Assembly: GCA_018398765.1 (NCBI GenBank)
Contig: JAHBMJ010004664.1
Location: 1-58,372, forward strand
Direction of reading: 5' to 3'
Length of the DNA stretch: 58,372 bases
Source: Chromera velia
Taxonomy: Eukaryota; Sar; Chromeraceae
Positions within the stretch are counted from its first letter, which is position 1, and each line of letters opens with the position of its first letter. A program made the position numbers and the translations under genes. The notes below the pieces were generated by a model. That model saw only the letters and a program-made list of their open reading frames with translations, was not told the origin of the DNA and did no database searches. Of this stretch, positions 33,790-45,166 are shown in pieces.

Positions 33790-34987
33790 GGCGTTTCCGT
33801 AAAGAACAAATTGCAGACTGGCAACCGGTGATAGCAGCTCTCACAGCTTGATTTGAGAAGCAGAGGTTGCGCTTCTTTGAGTGGAATCTGTCACATTTGT
33901 ATGAAGGCTTGAGATTCTTTGATGTAGTTTGAGCAGTTTGAGCGCAGTTTGAGTAGTTTGAGTAGTAAGAGGTTCAAAATTATTCTGACCAGCAGATTTA
34001 ATCAATTTTTAAGGATCGAGACAAAGCTTTAGTCACAAAGGGTACGTTTACGTAATATGGTTCGTAGACGAAGTCTTACGGAGATACAAAAGGGCTTGGA
34101 ATATATCGGGAGGGCGTCAACGTTTAAAAAAGGTATATCACCTTATATCGATTGTACTAACTTTTATTACTATTAAATCTCAAAGAAAAACTACTCAGAG
34201 GAGGAAATTCTGAGAAATTACGAAGAAAGGGGGGTGGAAGGCTTAAAAGCGATGTCCGGGACCATCTAGGTATGGTATGGTTTGGTACTCTATGGTAGTG
34301 ATAGGATGTGGTAGGGTATGATTGATTGATTGATTGACTTTAATTAATTAATTGATTGCTAGATTGATTGATTGATACAATTATGATTGATTGATTATTT
34401 TTTTTTAAACTTCAAGTTAGAGTTCAACAGATAAAAGATTGCAATTAGAATTCTTGATCTGAGGACAACACAATGTGATCAGAAGTTATATCTAAAGTAA
34501 TTTTAAACAATGAAAAACATTAAAAAGAGTGCGACGTGCATAGAAGTACAGACAAACTTTGCCCTCCTTTTTTATTTTATACATAGCCAAATATGAAGCA
34601 CCAACGGCGCTTACAGTGCATGTTAAAAAGATTAGTATATAAGATTGTAGAGAAAACAAATGCAATATATGCAATTAACTATCGGGAATAAAAACAATCC
34701 AAACTTAAATATAACTTGCAGTAACTTGCAGTCATCTGTAGTCTATGACTATGACTATGACGCGCCATCGTCATCCATATCCAGAGCTAGCTGGATACTT
34801 CTAACGTCATCCGTAGTCATTGAAGGTATAATTTACTACATGAGAAAAAAAAGCAAAACCTACGTATTAGTAGTAGAGCTGAGAGCCTGAAAAGAGAAAA
34901 CTCAATCTAGAAGTCAATCATAACACAATGTTTTATTTCACTGTTTAACTCAAGTTATTTTATTCAATGCATGCGCGATTGATGAAA
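33790..34987. other. AT-rich intergenic DNA with small tandem repeats
   Basis: No gene is seen. It contains a short GTTTGAGTAG tandem near 33,930-33,965, a GGTATGGTATGG block near 34,268, (GATT)n tracts at about 34,319-34,400, and (GACTAT)n near 34,742-34,760. It is the 3' flank of the minus-strand channel gene. Confidence 0.5.
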
Positions 34988-35916
34988 TTAGAAGAACACA
35001 TCAACGTCAACTTCTGCTTCTGCCCCTCCTGCGTTATCTTGTTCTGAGGCAACGCCGCGTGCTTGCTGCGACTGCCCTTCTTTCCCTCCCTCCTCTCCAC
35101 TTCCCTCCCTCCTTTTTTCCTTCTTTCCACCGTCTCCCTTTTCCCATGCCTCCACAGACTGAAGCTTGCCTTCCCCTTCCCCTGGCCCTCTCACGTAGGC
35201 CCTCCAGAGTCCACGAAAGAAGAAGCCAATCACAAGGCAGAAGACCAAGTGAGAGAAGCAGAGGTAACTCACCAACACCCACAGTCCATTGTCGCTATTA
35301 GAAAAGGAGGGAATCAAACCCAGTCCCACCGTCCACACACAGAGAAAAAGTATGCCAAGTGCCTTGTCAGACAATACCAAATTGCGTGCCGCGGTCACCT
35401 TCGCTGAATGCAGCACCAGCCAGAGAAGCGCCAGCTCAAACAGCAACAAGATCACAGTGATACAGTACAGATGAATAAAGTCCACCATTTTCATATACGA
35501 CGTCGGGGGAAGTCTCAGAAAAGAAATCACCACCGAGAAAAACATGCCAACCGTTCCCGACACACGCACTGCCAATTGAGGAAAGACGGTCACAGACAGA
35601 GTCACCAACACAAACCCGAATACCGTGGCGGAAATCGGAACGCCAATCGCTCGCACGAACGCCGACGCATCGCTCCTCATGATTGTTGTGGTGAACGTGA
35701 TTCTGTCAAACACCTCATGCCCCCCCAACAGTTGACCAAGGGGACTCCCGAAAGCAATCTCCTCCAGTTTCTGCTCAAAACTCACAACTGTCCACCTGCA
35801 GATCGAAAGCCGATAGGGACGAATGAAAACAAACCAATACTGGGTGTAACAGAAGTGCTTCGTAGCACACGCATGCTCCTGCTTCAGCCCAATGACGACA
35901 GCACACACACGAAATG

Positions 35917-35973
<57 letters not shown>

Positions 35974-36554
35974 CGAAATGTTTGGTTTGCCTGTCCACCA
36001 CGAAAACCTACCAAGCCACCCCCCCCTCCAACAGCAACGATCGGAAAGATCTCATCCATTTCTCTCCATTTTCATTTCCACATAATGCTGCAGAGAAAGA
36101 CCGAGAGAGACCCCCCCCCCCCCNNNNNNNNNNNNNNNNNNNNNNNNNNNNNNNNNNNNNNNNNNNNNNNNNNNNNNNNNNNNNNNNNNNNNNNNNNNNN
36201 NNNNNNNNNNNNNNNNNNNNNNNNNNNNNNNNNNNNNNNNNNNNNNNNNNNNNNNNNNNNNNNNNNNNNNNNNNNNNNNNNNNNNNNNNNNNNNNNNNNN
36301 NNNNNNNNNNNNNNNNNNTCAAGCACCTACCCACCCACCCGTCTGCCAGGTGCATGTCGGGTTTGTACCCCGACTTTGGGTCCATTCGGAATTTGACCTT
36401 CCCGACGTTCTGGAGAGATTCGATTACGATGTTGAAGTTGTGAGAGTCAAACGGCCACCTGAAGAAAGGAAGAAAGGAAAGAAGAAATGTTCATGAGTGA
36501 GGAAGAATGCAGTGATGGAAGGGGCACACACGGAGATGCTGGGTGAGAGGACGC

Positions 36555-36600
<46 letters not shown>

Positions 36601-37478
36601 AAACACGGCAGCCACCGCAAAGTTCTTTTTACAGCGCAGGCAGTCAAGGTCGGACTTTGTGAGTTTGAACACAAATACACTGAGACTGCAGGGCTTCGTT
36701 CCTTCCTTGTGCGAGCCTTGCAAACGTTTCTTCAACTTTAGCTCAGACCGCAAATGCCACAGAGCTAGGTGCTCTGTCTGACCCATTAAGTGCAGAATGC
36801 ATGCATGAAATCGAATACATGCGCCGTGTCCCCGGAATGTGACAAGAACGAGGGTAGAGCCACACTGAAGTATGTGAAAATACTCACTGACTCATTCAGA
36901 CTGACGCACGCAAGCAGGAGAACAATGATTATAGACTTTTGATGACAAGAGTAAGGATGGATGGATGCATATATCTGTCTGTCCACAGAATGTAAGTACA
37001 ACCCCCCAAACAAAGAACACAGAAATCGGATGTGGAGGAAGAATACAATGCAAGAGTACTACTACGTACAGCATTGAAGAAAGGAATGAAGCCCTGACGG
37101 CTCACCCACCTCTTCAAAGAGAAGAAGTCGACGAAATACCCCGATACAAAGTAATAAGACAGCGTCCCGCCAGTCGAACTGGAGGTGGAAGTTGAGTAGC
37201 TGATATCGGGAGGTTCTTCTGAAAGTGTGTGCATCAAACGGATCGATAGGCAATTACGTTACAGGAATGGAACTTTTGCACATTTTGATCCTTTTTGGTT
37301 TGTCATTGAGCATGCCTTTGTCTCACGCACACATCGAGTGGGATTGACAAAAGACTCAACGGCAAAGACAAGCAGTTCAATGGGCTAGTCTTCTCCATGC
37401 AAAGGAATGAAAGAAAATCAATTACCGCAACAGAAAGAGAGAGAGAGAGACAGAGAGAGAGAAAGAGAGAGAGAGACA

Positions 37479-37512
<34 letters not shown>

Positions 37513-37530
37513 CAGAGACAGAGAGAGAGA

Positions 37531-37561
<31 letters not shown>

Positions 37562-38305
37562 GGAGAGAGAGAGAGACAGAGGGAGGGAGAGAGAGAGAGA
37601 GAGAGAGAGAGACACAGAGAGAGAGAGAGAGCTTCGATCTCATCGATCGATCGATCGATCGAACAAAGGGACCAGGCAGGCATACAACTCCCCAACTGCG
37701 TGGCTTCTACGAAGAGAAGAGCGTGCACCTGGGTGGCCTGTCGCTGGATTCACTCATCCGTTCAGACAGTGAAATCATCGGGCCATGCATATATACTTCC
37801 GGTGCACCTGGGAAAGTTGCCATGCAGGGTATATAATCAACAAGCAAGCAAGTCGCGGATATACATGCTTGAACGGGTCAGGACATCAACGAAAAAAAGC
37901 TGTACAGAACAAGAAAGAAGGCAAACAATCGAGGGTGCAAGACTCGAAGGCAGGAGTATGTCGTGCAACGTGCACAACTAGGCCCCTCCCTCGCTTCCTA
38001 TACATACCTGCGGAGGCAAATTCAACGAAGTCCGAGAGCACGGAGCTGTCTGTGCAGTCTGATGCCATCCAGAACCCTGCCCTGATTCTGTTCTTTGTGA
38101 TGTCAAACGCCGTCATCTGGGTTAGCCACAGGGTGACAAGGCAGGAGTCCCCTTGGGCATCTGAGCTCACCAACTGGCCCGTGCATTGGTGGGACAACAG
38201 GAACAGGAACAGGAGGAGGGAGTGAAGAAGGCGGAAGGGCTGCTTTGGCGTGCTTCTATTTTCTGCATTTCCATTGTAGATGCTTCCCGACAATGAACTC
38301 TTCAT
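34988..38305 (-). CDS. Pentameric ligand-gated ion channel (Cys-loop superfamily) homologue, 4 exons
   Basis: Predicted membrane receptor channel of about 444 aa. Exons in transcript order: 38,305-38,008; 37,218-37,110; 36,458-36,339; 35,795-34,988 (stop). Phases 1, 2 and 2 agree at every junction, so the N gap falls inside the last intron. The N-terminus has a long signal-like segment (LLHSLLLFLFLLSHQCTG). Extracellular beta-sandwich hallmarks are LTQMTAFDITKNRIRAGFW, YYFVSGYFVDFFSLKRW, PFDSHNFNIVIES. Membrane part: VPISATVFGFVLVTLSVTVF (TM1), RVSGTVGMFFSVVISFLRL (TM2), the LPPTSYMKMVDFIH junction and YCITVILLLFELALLWLVL (TM3). Two further hydrophobic helices follow (ALGILFLCVWTVGLGLIPSF; LWVLVSYLCFSHLVFCLVIG), where the family normally has one. 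The C-terminal tail of about 70 residues is charged and low-complexity. The Cys-loop cysteines are not evident, as in prokaryotic-type members. The ligand is unknown. Confidence 0.75.
35917..35972. repeat. (AC)n-(AG)n microsatellite
   Basis: An AC run followed directly by an AG run, in the intron before the last channel exon. Its only coding potential is periodic. Confidence 0.9.
36124..36318. other. Assembly gap (195 Ns)
   Basis: An unknown stretch directly after a poly-C run, inside the last intron of the channel gene. Phase continuity across it means that no missing exon is required. Confidence 0.98.
37434..37632. repeat. (GA)n-rich microsatellite in a channel-gene intron
   Basis: About 200 bp of GAGA with CAGA and GGGA variants, followed by (TCGA)n near 37,643-37,662. 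It lies in the first intron of the minus-strand channel gene. Confidence 0.9.
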
Positions 38306-38321
38306 GGTTAACCACGCCACA

Positions 38322-38475
38322 GAATTGAGACCCCAAATGAAGGTCAGACAATTTTTCGGACAACAGAGACAAGTTCAGAGTGATGAACGTGTATATAATC
38401 AAGCTATGGTGCTCTTTGTCTTTCCTGTGGGTGATTGTGTAACTGTTCTCTCACCGCACTGCGTGGTGTGACGGA
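38322..38475 (-). promoter_or_regulatory. Promoter/leader of the channel gene with blocks shared with the lysozyme-like gene
   Basis: Upstream of ATG 38,305. Block B (38,322-38,383, plus-strand core GGTCAGACAATTTTTCGG), a TATA-like run (TATATAAT, 38,391-38,398) and block A (38,455-38,474, core CGCACTGCGTGGTGTGACGG) occur in that order going upstream. The same order occurs upstream of the lysozyme-like gene at 41,988-42,175. The position of the TATA-like run suggests that transcription starts in or near block B; this is an inference. Confidence 0.5.
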
Positions 38476-38639
38476 AATAATTAATGCACGTCTTTACATT
38501 TCGACTCGTACACGGCATGATATATATGCATCCGACGCCTTCTATACAGGGATGGAGGGCATATGCAGTCATGGGCAGTCGTCACAGGGCGCGCCCGAGT
38601 CGCAGGCATCCCGCCCCCGCCCCCGCCCCCCGGTCCAGT

Positions 38640-39515
38640 GCCGCCGAACTATATGCCAGACACCCTAGGACACCTTAAGTTATCCGCTTCATGTGCACAA
38701 CTTTTTTACTGAAAAATATTTTATGGCATGCATTTATAGCTAGTTGACGTGCACTTGATTAATAGAGGGGAGCTTAGACCAGACTCAATAGAGAAAGCCC
38801 GAGAGAGCCTGTATCTAAACAGGTTATCCACTTAATATTAGAAGATCAACAAGAAGCAAACTATTAAAATAATGATCGCATATAATGATAACAAGTAGAA
38901 AACATATATGAATTCAATATAAATATAAACTGAAATAGTCATAGTCATAGTCAAATAAAATTTTAATTATCTAACGCGAAGGAACATTGTCCAAACACAC
39001 GAAATGAGTTGTTTTTCCTTTCTAAGGGCCTCCTTCTTTAAAGAATTGTCTGGTTGAGAACCTAGTTTCTGATCTAGTCAGTGGTCCATGTGTTTTTAAA
39101 ACTAGGTTGCCCACTTGTGACGCGGGCACAGCACAGCACCAGCCATCAGCGTTCATCTGTCGCGAGAAGAAAACTAAGACGAATGCGCAGAGGGCCTGGA
39201 GCCACTTCCCCCCGGCCCCTTCCTCACCTGACGGAGAGACGGGCATGCAGCTAGTTGCTTGGTAGCTGGAGACCCTCGGGAGATCTTGGGACAAGTCGTA
39301 CAGAGGTGGGCCGGCCAGAAAATACCGAAAGCTTATATTGTCGACTTAATTTGATCTTGGAGATCAACCAATCATGCAAACAAACCTGCAGTCAGACATG
39401 CAACCATGCAGGGAACTCTTTTTCTCTCTCGAGTTAAGCCTGACTTGATTTCAGAAGAGAAACCTTGGCGGCACGTACGCGTTGACTTTTTGGAACCTCC
39501 CCTCGAAATAACCAC

Positions 39516-39556
<41 letters not shown>

Positions 39557-39751
39557 CTGTACGTTGATTGGACAACCGACACTAGCCTCAAGACTTGCTT
39601 TGAGGCGCTTTCTTTCTACACTAGAAAAAGAATGGATCCTGCAGACAAAAGCAGACGCAGAAACTCGCAAGCACCCAGGAAAACATAGGATGCCTGTGCA
39701 GGCCCGCATGCGTGGTCGGACTCAGGCATTCAGAAACACACAAGCACGCAC

Positions 39752-39789
<38 letters not shown>

Positions 39790-39892
39790 CTAGACCGGCA
39801 TACACACAGACACGCACAGGAAGACGGGGAAGTCTTCTTGATTGATCTGACCTTCGTCAGCTTTAGGTTCCTTCTTGCCCTCCTCTGTACTT
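38640..39892. other. Intergenic DNA, no gene supported
   Basis: 38,585-38,635 is GC-rich (CCCGCCCCCGCC). About 38,690-39,000 is AT-rich and transposon-like, with a hexamer run AGTCATAGTCATAGTC near 38,937. 39,515-39,556 and 39,750-39,790 are (TG)n and (GA)n tracts. Open frames here have no domain. Confidence 0.45.
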
Positions 39893-40655
39893 CTACTTCC
39901 CGTCTTTCTGTTGGAACAAGTCGGAGAACAGACCCTCCACTTTCAGATGGTCTGCCCCTCCAAGGCCCTTTCCGAAGTCTCCAATGTCTCCAAACTTTTT
40001 GAAGGCCTTTTCTAGCTCGGAAAGCTCGATCTGCATCTATTTGCGTGAATGCACGACGAAATACAAACAGACAGACAGCGAAGAAGAAAGCATTCACACA
40101 CGAGCGCTAGCGCAAGGGGAGCGCAAGAAGTACGGTGCCTTTCCCAAGTACCCCCGAAGGCCAAACTTTTCAAGTCAAGTTCCTCAGAGTCCGAACATGC
40201 CGGGGCAGCCTATTAGACCGAAAGAAAAACGTCACTGCATGGATGCTCCAGGGTGCCGTCTGGTCTGACCTTCGCAGCCCGATTCTTCTTCCCCTGCTGC
40301 CCTGCCTCCTGCATGCGTGCAGATGCAAGAAGAAGCTAGGACAGTCAGTCAGTCAGTCAGTCAATCACACAATGAAGGCATCTATCTGTCGGTCTGATTC
40401 CTGCCAGTTGAAAACTGATGGAAGCATCCTGCTGAATTCTTGTTTATCGCTATCCAGGCGACACATAGCTTGCTGTATTCACAGAAAAAGTACGGCAGTC
40501 AGAAACAGACAAACAAACAGTGAATTCTGCATGGAAGAGAGAAACGGCGGAAAGCAAAAATAAATAAATAAATACACACAGCGACACTCAGATGGAAGGA
40601 AGGCGTTTACTGAACTGACCTCACCGTCCGCCTCCTCCTCTCCGCCAACTCCGAC
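39893..40655 (-). CDS. 3' exons of a small unknown gene
   Basis: Three segments in transcript order, each phase 0 and bounded by AG/GT: 40,655-40,620 (VGVGGEEEADGE), 40,308-40,270 (EAGQQGKKNRAAK) and 40,030-39,893 (IELSELEKAFKKFGDIGDFG, then GADHLKVEGLFSDLFQQKDGK and TAG). The last exon looks like a charged amphipathic helix pair. Both donors are GTCAG-type, as elsewhere in the window. The 5' end was not fixed. An upstream ATG frame at 40,888 has a hydrophobic LVLSCLAFALPAARG that could be a signal peptide, but no single phase-0 donor stands out. The family is not recognised. Confidence 0.45.
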
Positions 40656-41197
40656 CTGCAAGAAAGAAACAGAACGCGGCTGTCCGTTGAATTAGCTTCG
40701 ACAGATGAATTCAGCATTAGGGAAACGAAGACCCCCAGACCAAGTGTGAACTTGGCAGCTAAGCAGGAGAGAGAGATAGACGGAGGAGGGTCCCCGCGGG
40801 CGGCCGGAAGGGCGAAGGCCAAGCAAGACAAGACAAGACCATCACGGGCTTCAGAAAGACGACAAGTGAAACGGAGGAACACATTCATTCATTGATCCAT
40901 TTGATGAGTCCAGTTCATTTACTCGATCATCAATAGATAAATGTGGGGGAGAGGGCAGGAACTCAGACTCGATTCAAGGAAGGAGTGGGGGGGGGCCATA
41001 CTGGGGAGCAATCTACCAAATTAACACACTCGAGATAGCAAAGAGAAATGGGAGGACCGAGCTCCAACTAGGTTTATGTTTTTCGGCCGGGAGGCTCGTG
41101 AAACAATTAAGTGTAATGAACAAACAAGCTTAAACGGTCGACTCGTCCCTCCATTCGATCAGCGGAAACGCATGCAGGGAAAGAAACAGTTTCTCAT
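40656..41197. other. Intergenic or 5' part of the small gene; nothing firm
   Basis: Contains the 93-codon minus frame with a possible signal peptide (ATG 40,888), then the purine-rich 3' flank of the lysozyme-like gene. No other exon or RNA gene was seen. Confidence 0.4.
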
Positions 41198-41911
41198 TTA
41201 GGCGCTGACGTTGTCGCATATGTCCTGTGCAGAACTGAGGCCTCCGGGAAACTTATCGTAGTAGTAGGTCGGGAACGGGGGTTGAGCCATCTCCTGCCCC
41301 CCACCCCAGATGTAACCGGCCGTAGCCCCTGAGCGCACAATGCCAATGTGACAAAAGGGCCCAACCCAGTTGCAGTTGCCTGCACTTCGGAATCCGTCGG
41401 GAACCAGCTCGGTCGTCTCTTCGAGCCCGCCTTGGGTGAAACATCCGGTATTGTAGTTGGTCTGGTTGGTGGTGGGATTTATGTCTGGTTGAATAATAAA
41501 GTTGTACAGTTGCTGGACGCTGCACCCGATGTTCTGAAGGTCACAAGGACGATTCACCAATCCGGTCAGCTGCCAAATGCCACTAGCACCAGTGGCTGTG
41601 ATGTCACACCCAACCACCAGTCCCCCGCTGACGAAGGGTCTGCACTCTCCTGACGCAATCACCAGGGCAGCCGCGCAGTACTGCGATTCCCCTCCGGCCT
41701 GGATCCATGCCTCTGCGATCTGCTGGAACGTTGCGTCCCCAGAGCTGGGGAAGGCGTATGACTCGTTGAGGGGGCCAACAACGAGCTCTGAGGCCTGAGG
41801 TCTGACGCACGGCTCGGAGGAAAGAGGGGAAGAAATGCCGAGCCGGGCAGAGCTCTGAGCAATGTGCAGCGCGCACACGCACGTACTCAGGAGAAATGAG
41901 ATGAGCTTCAT
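41198..41911 (-). CDS. Secreted cysteine-rich lysozyme/transglycosylase-like protein, single exon
   Basis: 237 aa, intronless, from ATG 41,911 (context AAAATGAAG) to its stop at 41,198. The N-terminal signal peptide is MKLISFLLSTCVCALHIAQS. The mature part contains ALVIASGECRPF followed about 20 residues later by ATGASGIWQLTG. This spacing and pattern resemble the catalytic Glu region and the G-x-WQ strand of lysozyme-like/SLT folds, with the Glu of SGE as the candidate catalytic acid. About eleven cysteines after the signal suggest disulfide bonding outside the cell or in the endomembrane system. The protein could cleave bacterial peptidoglycan for feeding or defence. The fold assignment rests on two motifs only, so a non-enzymatic lectin-like relative is possible. 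Confidence 0.6.
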   Translation of the reverse strand: MKLISFLLSTCVCALHIAQSSARLGISSPLSSEPCVRPQASELVVGPLNESYAFPSSGDATFQQIAEAWIQAGGESQYCAAALVIASGECRPFVSGGLVVGCDITATGASGIWQLTGLVNRPCDLQNIGCSVQQLYNFIIQPDINPTTNQTNYNTGCFTQGGLEETTELVPDGFRSAGNCNWVGPFCHIGIVRSGATAGYIWGGGQEMAQPPFPTYYYDKFPGGLSSAQDICDNVSA

Positions 41912-41987
41912 TTTCCTCTTAAATTTGTCGTTGAACTAGTTTCCTTGCTGGCTTCCTGTTTTGGATGTGTGATGATTAAGAATTGGG

Positions 41988-42175
41988 AATTGCGACCCGA
42001 ACAGAGAAAGGTCAGACAATTTTCAGACAAGTCCACAGTGATATATATATTAATATAAACGTGCGATAATGGTCGGTTCTTTCGTGACTTTGCACCTGGA
42101 TTGAAACAAGGTGTGCTTCCTGCGGATTACTGTGTGGCCATCCTCTTAATTGCAGCGCACTGCCTGCTGTGACGG
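41988..42175 (-). promoter_or_regulatory. Promoter/leader of the lysozyme-like gene with shared blocks
   Basis: Block B (41,988-42,041, core GGTCAGACAATTTTCAGAC), an AT-rich TATA-like run (ATATATATATTAATATAA, 42,041-42,058) and block A (42,155-42,175, core CGCACTGCCTGCTGTGACGG). These match the channel-gene upstream region in sequence, order and orientation. Confidence 0.5.
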
Positions 42176-42483
42176 CATGCAGGCGTCTATACCGTTCAAC
42201 ACGCAAGAGAAAGAGTATATATATGCATGTTCATGAAAGAGTGCACGCGTGCATGTGTATTCGTATTCAACGCGATCAATCTCATCATGCATTCATATGC
42301 GTCCGATTGTCGAGGCACTGACCTCAAGGAGGGTGTCGAGGAGGGTGTATCACGTGTTGTGTCATACATGCAGCTCCAGCTTCCGGCCAACAGTATCTCT
42401 GCACATGAGGGCAGCTCTGCACATATGAGGCCCAAGAAGTGGAACTATAGCATAACATGATTTCGGCGGGAAATTGTTAATTC

Positions 42484-42570
42484 GGCGGCGCCGCCGCGCG
42501 GCTGGCTGCTATAGCTGGCCGCGCCGCCTTGCCGCGCCGCCTTGCCGCGCCGCCGCGCTATATATAAGCT
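42484..42570. promoter_or_regulatory. GC-rich tandem block with TATA box, candidate promoter of the giant gene
   Basis: An abrupt GC-rich island with inverted repeats (GGCGGCGCCGCC) and three tandem GCCGCGCCGCCTT-type units. It is followed at once by TATATATAAG (42,561-42,570). It lies between the divergent lysozyme-like gene (start 41,911) and the giant gene (ATG 43,001). It would give a leader of about 400 nt if transcription starts about 30 nt past the TATA run. Confidence 0.5.
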
Positions 42571-43000
42571 AGCTCTCAAGTTAAATTTTGCCCGCGGCCG
42601 GCCTTCAATTTTTTTTCGTGAGTCTCCCCTTCTTGTAGCGCGCTCTTGCGAAGAGTACCCGCCTCGAAATCATAGATGCTGCCCTGCATGCCAGACTCGA
42701 TCCATTCGTTGTTTGGCGTTTTTGTTTACTTGTCCGACGGTGCTGAACTCAAGGCCTCGCCCTGGATCGTCTATGTAAGACGCTAGGCAGTTTCGAACAA
42801 CACCAACAGACACCATCGCCGTTATTCTGGCGTCTCCTTTGTGCCGGTCCTTTCCAGTCTCTCCTGTCTGCGGGAGTCGCACGGAAGAGAGCTGCAGGGC
42901 TCAATTGACGGGGCTGTAACAAGAGACGGGAACATCACCAGGCGGGCATTAGGTTCGGGGGGGATTGAAGCCATCCATCTAATTTTTTAAATCTAACCGC

Positions 43001-43725
43001 ATGAGAGAGAACAAAAAAGTAACAATGCGGTGGAGTGACTCTTCGCGCATTGCGCTCTGCGTGTGCGCCCTTCTCTGCTGGCTCCCGCAGCCTGTGTCCT
43101 CCTTCTTTCACCAAATACAGGGGGGCTTTCTCGGGAGTCACACAGAGAGGGGCCGTGTCCTTTCTCGGAGAGGTCTGTCCCACAAGCAAGTCAACAACCT
43201 GACTTCTTCCTTCATTGTGTTGCCGTCTCCTCTTGTCTGCTCCCCCCCCTTCCATGTAAGAAGCTGTTTTTAGGGGTACTGATCTTCTCTTCAGTCTTAC
43301 TGCAGCAATTCTTCGTCGGACTAGACCGCCCCGGCCTCTTCTCTCCCAAACGAACGTCTGCATGCCGTCTCTGCTCGCCCCGTCTCGTCTGCTTGTTCTC
43401 TCGTCTGCGAACTTTTCCCTTGCCCTTGACTTTGCAGAAACAGGCACGATCCCTGTGACACGCGGCAAGGACACTCGCAGCGTGCTGCTTCATTCTGTAG
43501 CTGAGTCTCTGCTTGACCTGTCGGAACTCGGAGACGAGACGGCAGAGAGAGAGAAAGGGAAGGAGGGGCTAATGGAGGAGGAAGGAGACGAGGAGGATCT
43601 GCTGCTGCTGGGACCTCCTGAGGCAACAGAGACGGGACTCGAGGAAGCCTCCACCCTCGTACTGGAGGCACACAGAGAGGTCAGTCAGTCAGTCAGTCTC
43701 TGTGTCAGTCAGTCAGTCAGTCAGT

Positions 43726-43765
<40 letters not shown>

Positions 43766-44975
43766 TTCTTCCTTCATCACAGTGACTGCTTGTCTCTTTC
43801 CTTCTACGTCCTTTCTTTTCAGTGTGTGTGTGTGTGTGAGTGTGTGAGTGTGTGAGTGTGTGTGTGTGTGAGAGAGAGAGAGAAAGTAAGTAAGTAAGTA
43901 AGGAATGAAGTAGAGAGGGAGAGGGAGTGAGAGATCAGAGACGCAAGTTTGCCAGGAAGAAAAGAAAACTTCCCGCACTGGGGCAAAGGCAAGAGCAGGA
44001 ACAGAAACAGATTCTCTGACTGACACGCACCCGCCTTTCCCTTCTTTCAGCCACACGAATGAATTCAATGTGCCTTCATCTCGGGAGGGTGCATGCATGC
44101 CTGATCCTCGATCAATTGTTTTGAAGGAGAGAGAAGCGTTCTTTGACAAACGAATCATACTGCGCTTATGCAGCTGTCTGCCTACCTGTATGACGGCTGG
44201 GCTGAGTTCGACTCGGTGAGGCTCGACGCTAATCCTGCAGAGCGGGTGCGGCTGAACAAGTTCGTCAGTCTGTGTGTGCGTGCGTCAGGATCGGCAGAAG
44301 GGGGAGTGAGCGCTCTTTTTATGGGCTGCGCTTCAAAAAGGAAACCCTCTCAGTCTCCTCTCAATGTCGGAATCATGGCATTTGTGTGTCTGCAGTGTGC
44401 GTGTGTGCGTTCCCATCCGTTCCCCCTCCCAGTTTTCAGAGCTCACGACTCAGGATGTTGGTTGATCGACTTCCACAGACGACCAGGGAAAGAAGGGGAA
44501 CGAAGAAAAGAATCACAAAGGACGGACCTTCAGAGCTTCTTACGCCTGCACATTTACAGACATGAATGTGAACGCATAGTGGTTGACTGTGTATGTGTGA
44601 CGAGGACGTCCCTTGGAAACTTTATGCATGCAGGAGGCTGACGGTGGACCTGGAGGACCTTGGACTTCTGTGCGGGGTGAAGACCCTCGTGGGCGATTTG
44701 AAGGAGGCTGTGTCGAAGTTCGACATGAAGGCAGAGGGGGCTCGGGGGTTTCTTCTTCAATTCGTCCGCACTCTCTCCAAGGCTGCAGGAGGTCGGGGCA
44801 AGCGGGGAAGGAGAGGCATAGACGAGCAAAGAAAACGGGAGTTATTTGTGTCGTGTTTCAGTTTTTTTGTCATCGGTGCATGATTGAAACCAGCCTCAGT
44901 CGAGTTCCTTTCCTTCTTTCTCTCTCTCTATCTCTCACTCTGTGTGTGTGTGTGTGTGTGTATGTGTGTGTGTGT

Positions 44976-45037
<62 letters not shown>

Positions 45038-45131
45038 CTGTCTGTATGTCTGTATGTCTGTATGTCTGTATGTCTGTCTGTATGTCTGTCTGTCTGTCTG
45101 CCTGTCTGTCTGTCTGTCTCTGTGTGTGTGT

Positions 45132-45166
<35 letters not shown>

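Noticed and set aside
37303-37981. Arg/Glu-rich and Ser/Leu-rich frames on both strands
   Set aside because: They are a (GA)n microsatellite in an intron of the channel gene.
34742-38953. (GACTAT)n near 34,742 and its complement near 38,937 as inverted ends of an element enclosing the channel gene
   Set aside because: The similarity is limited to a short hexamer run; neighbouring sequence does not match.
44613-44791. Alternative frame of exon 4 starting at [12 protein letters not shown]
   Set aside because: The frame giving [20 protein letters not shown] joins in phase with exons 3 and 5; the alternative does not.
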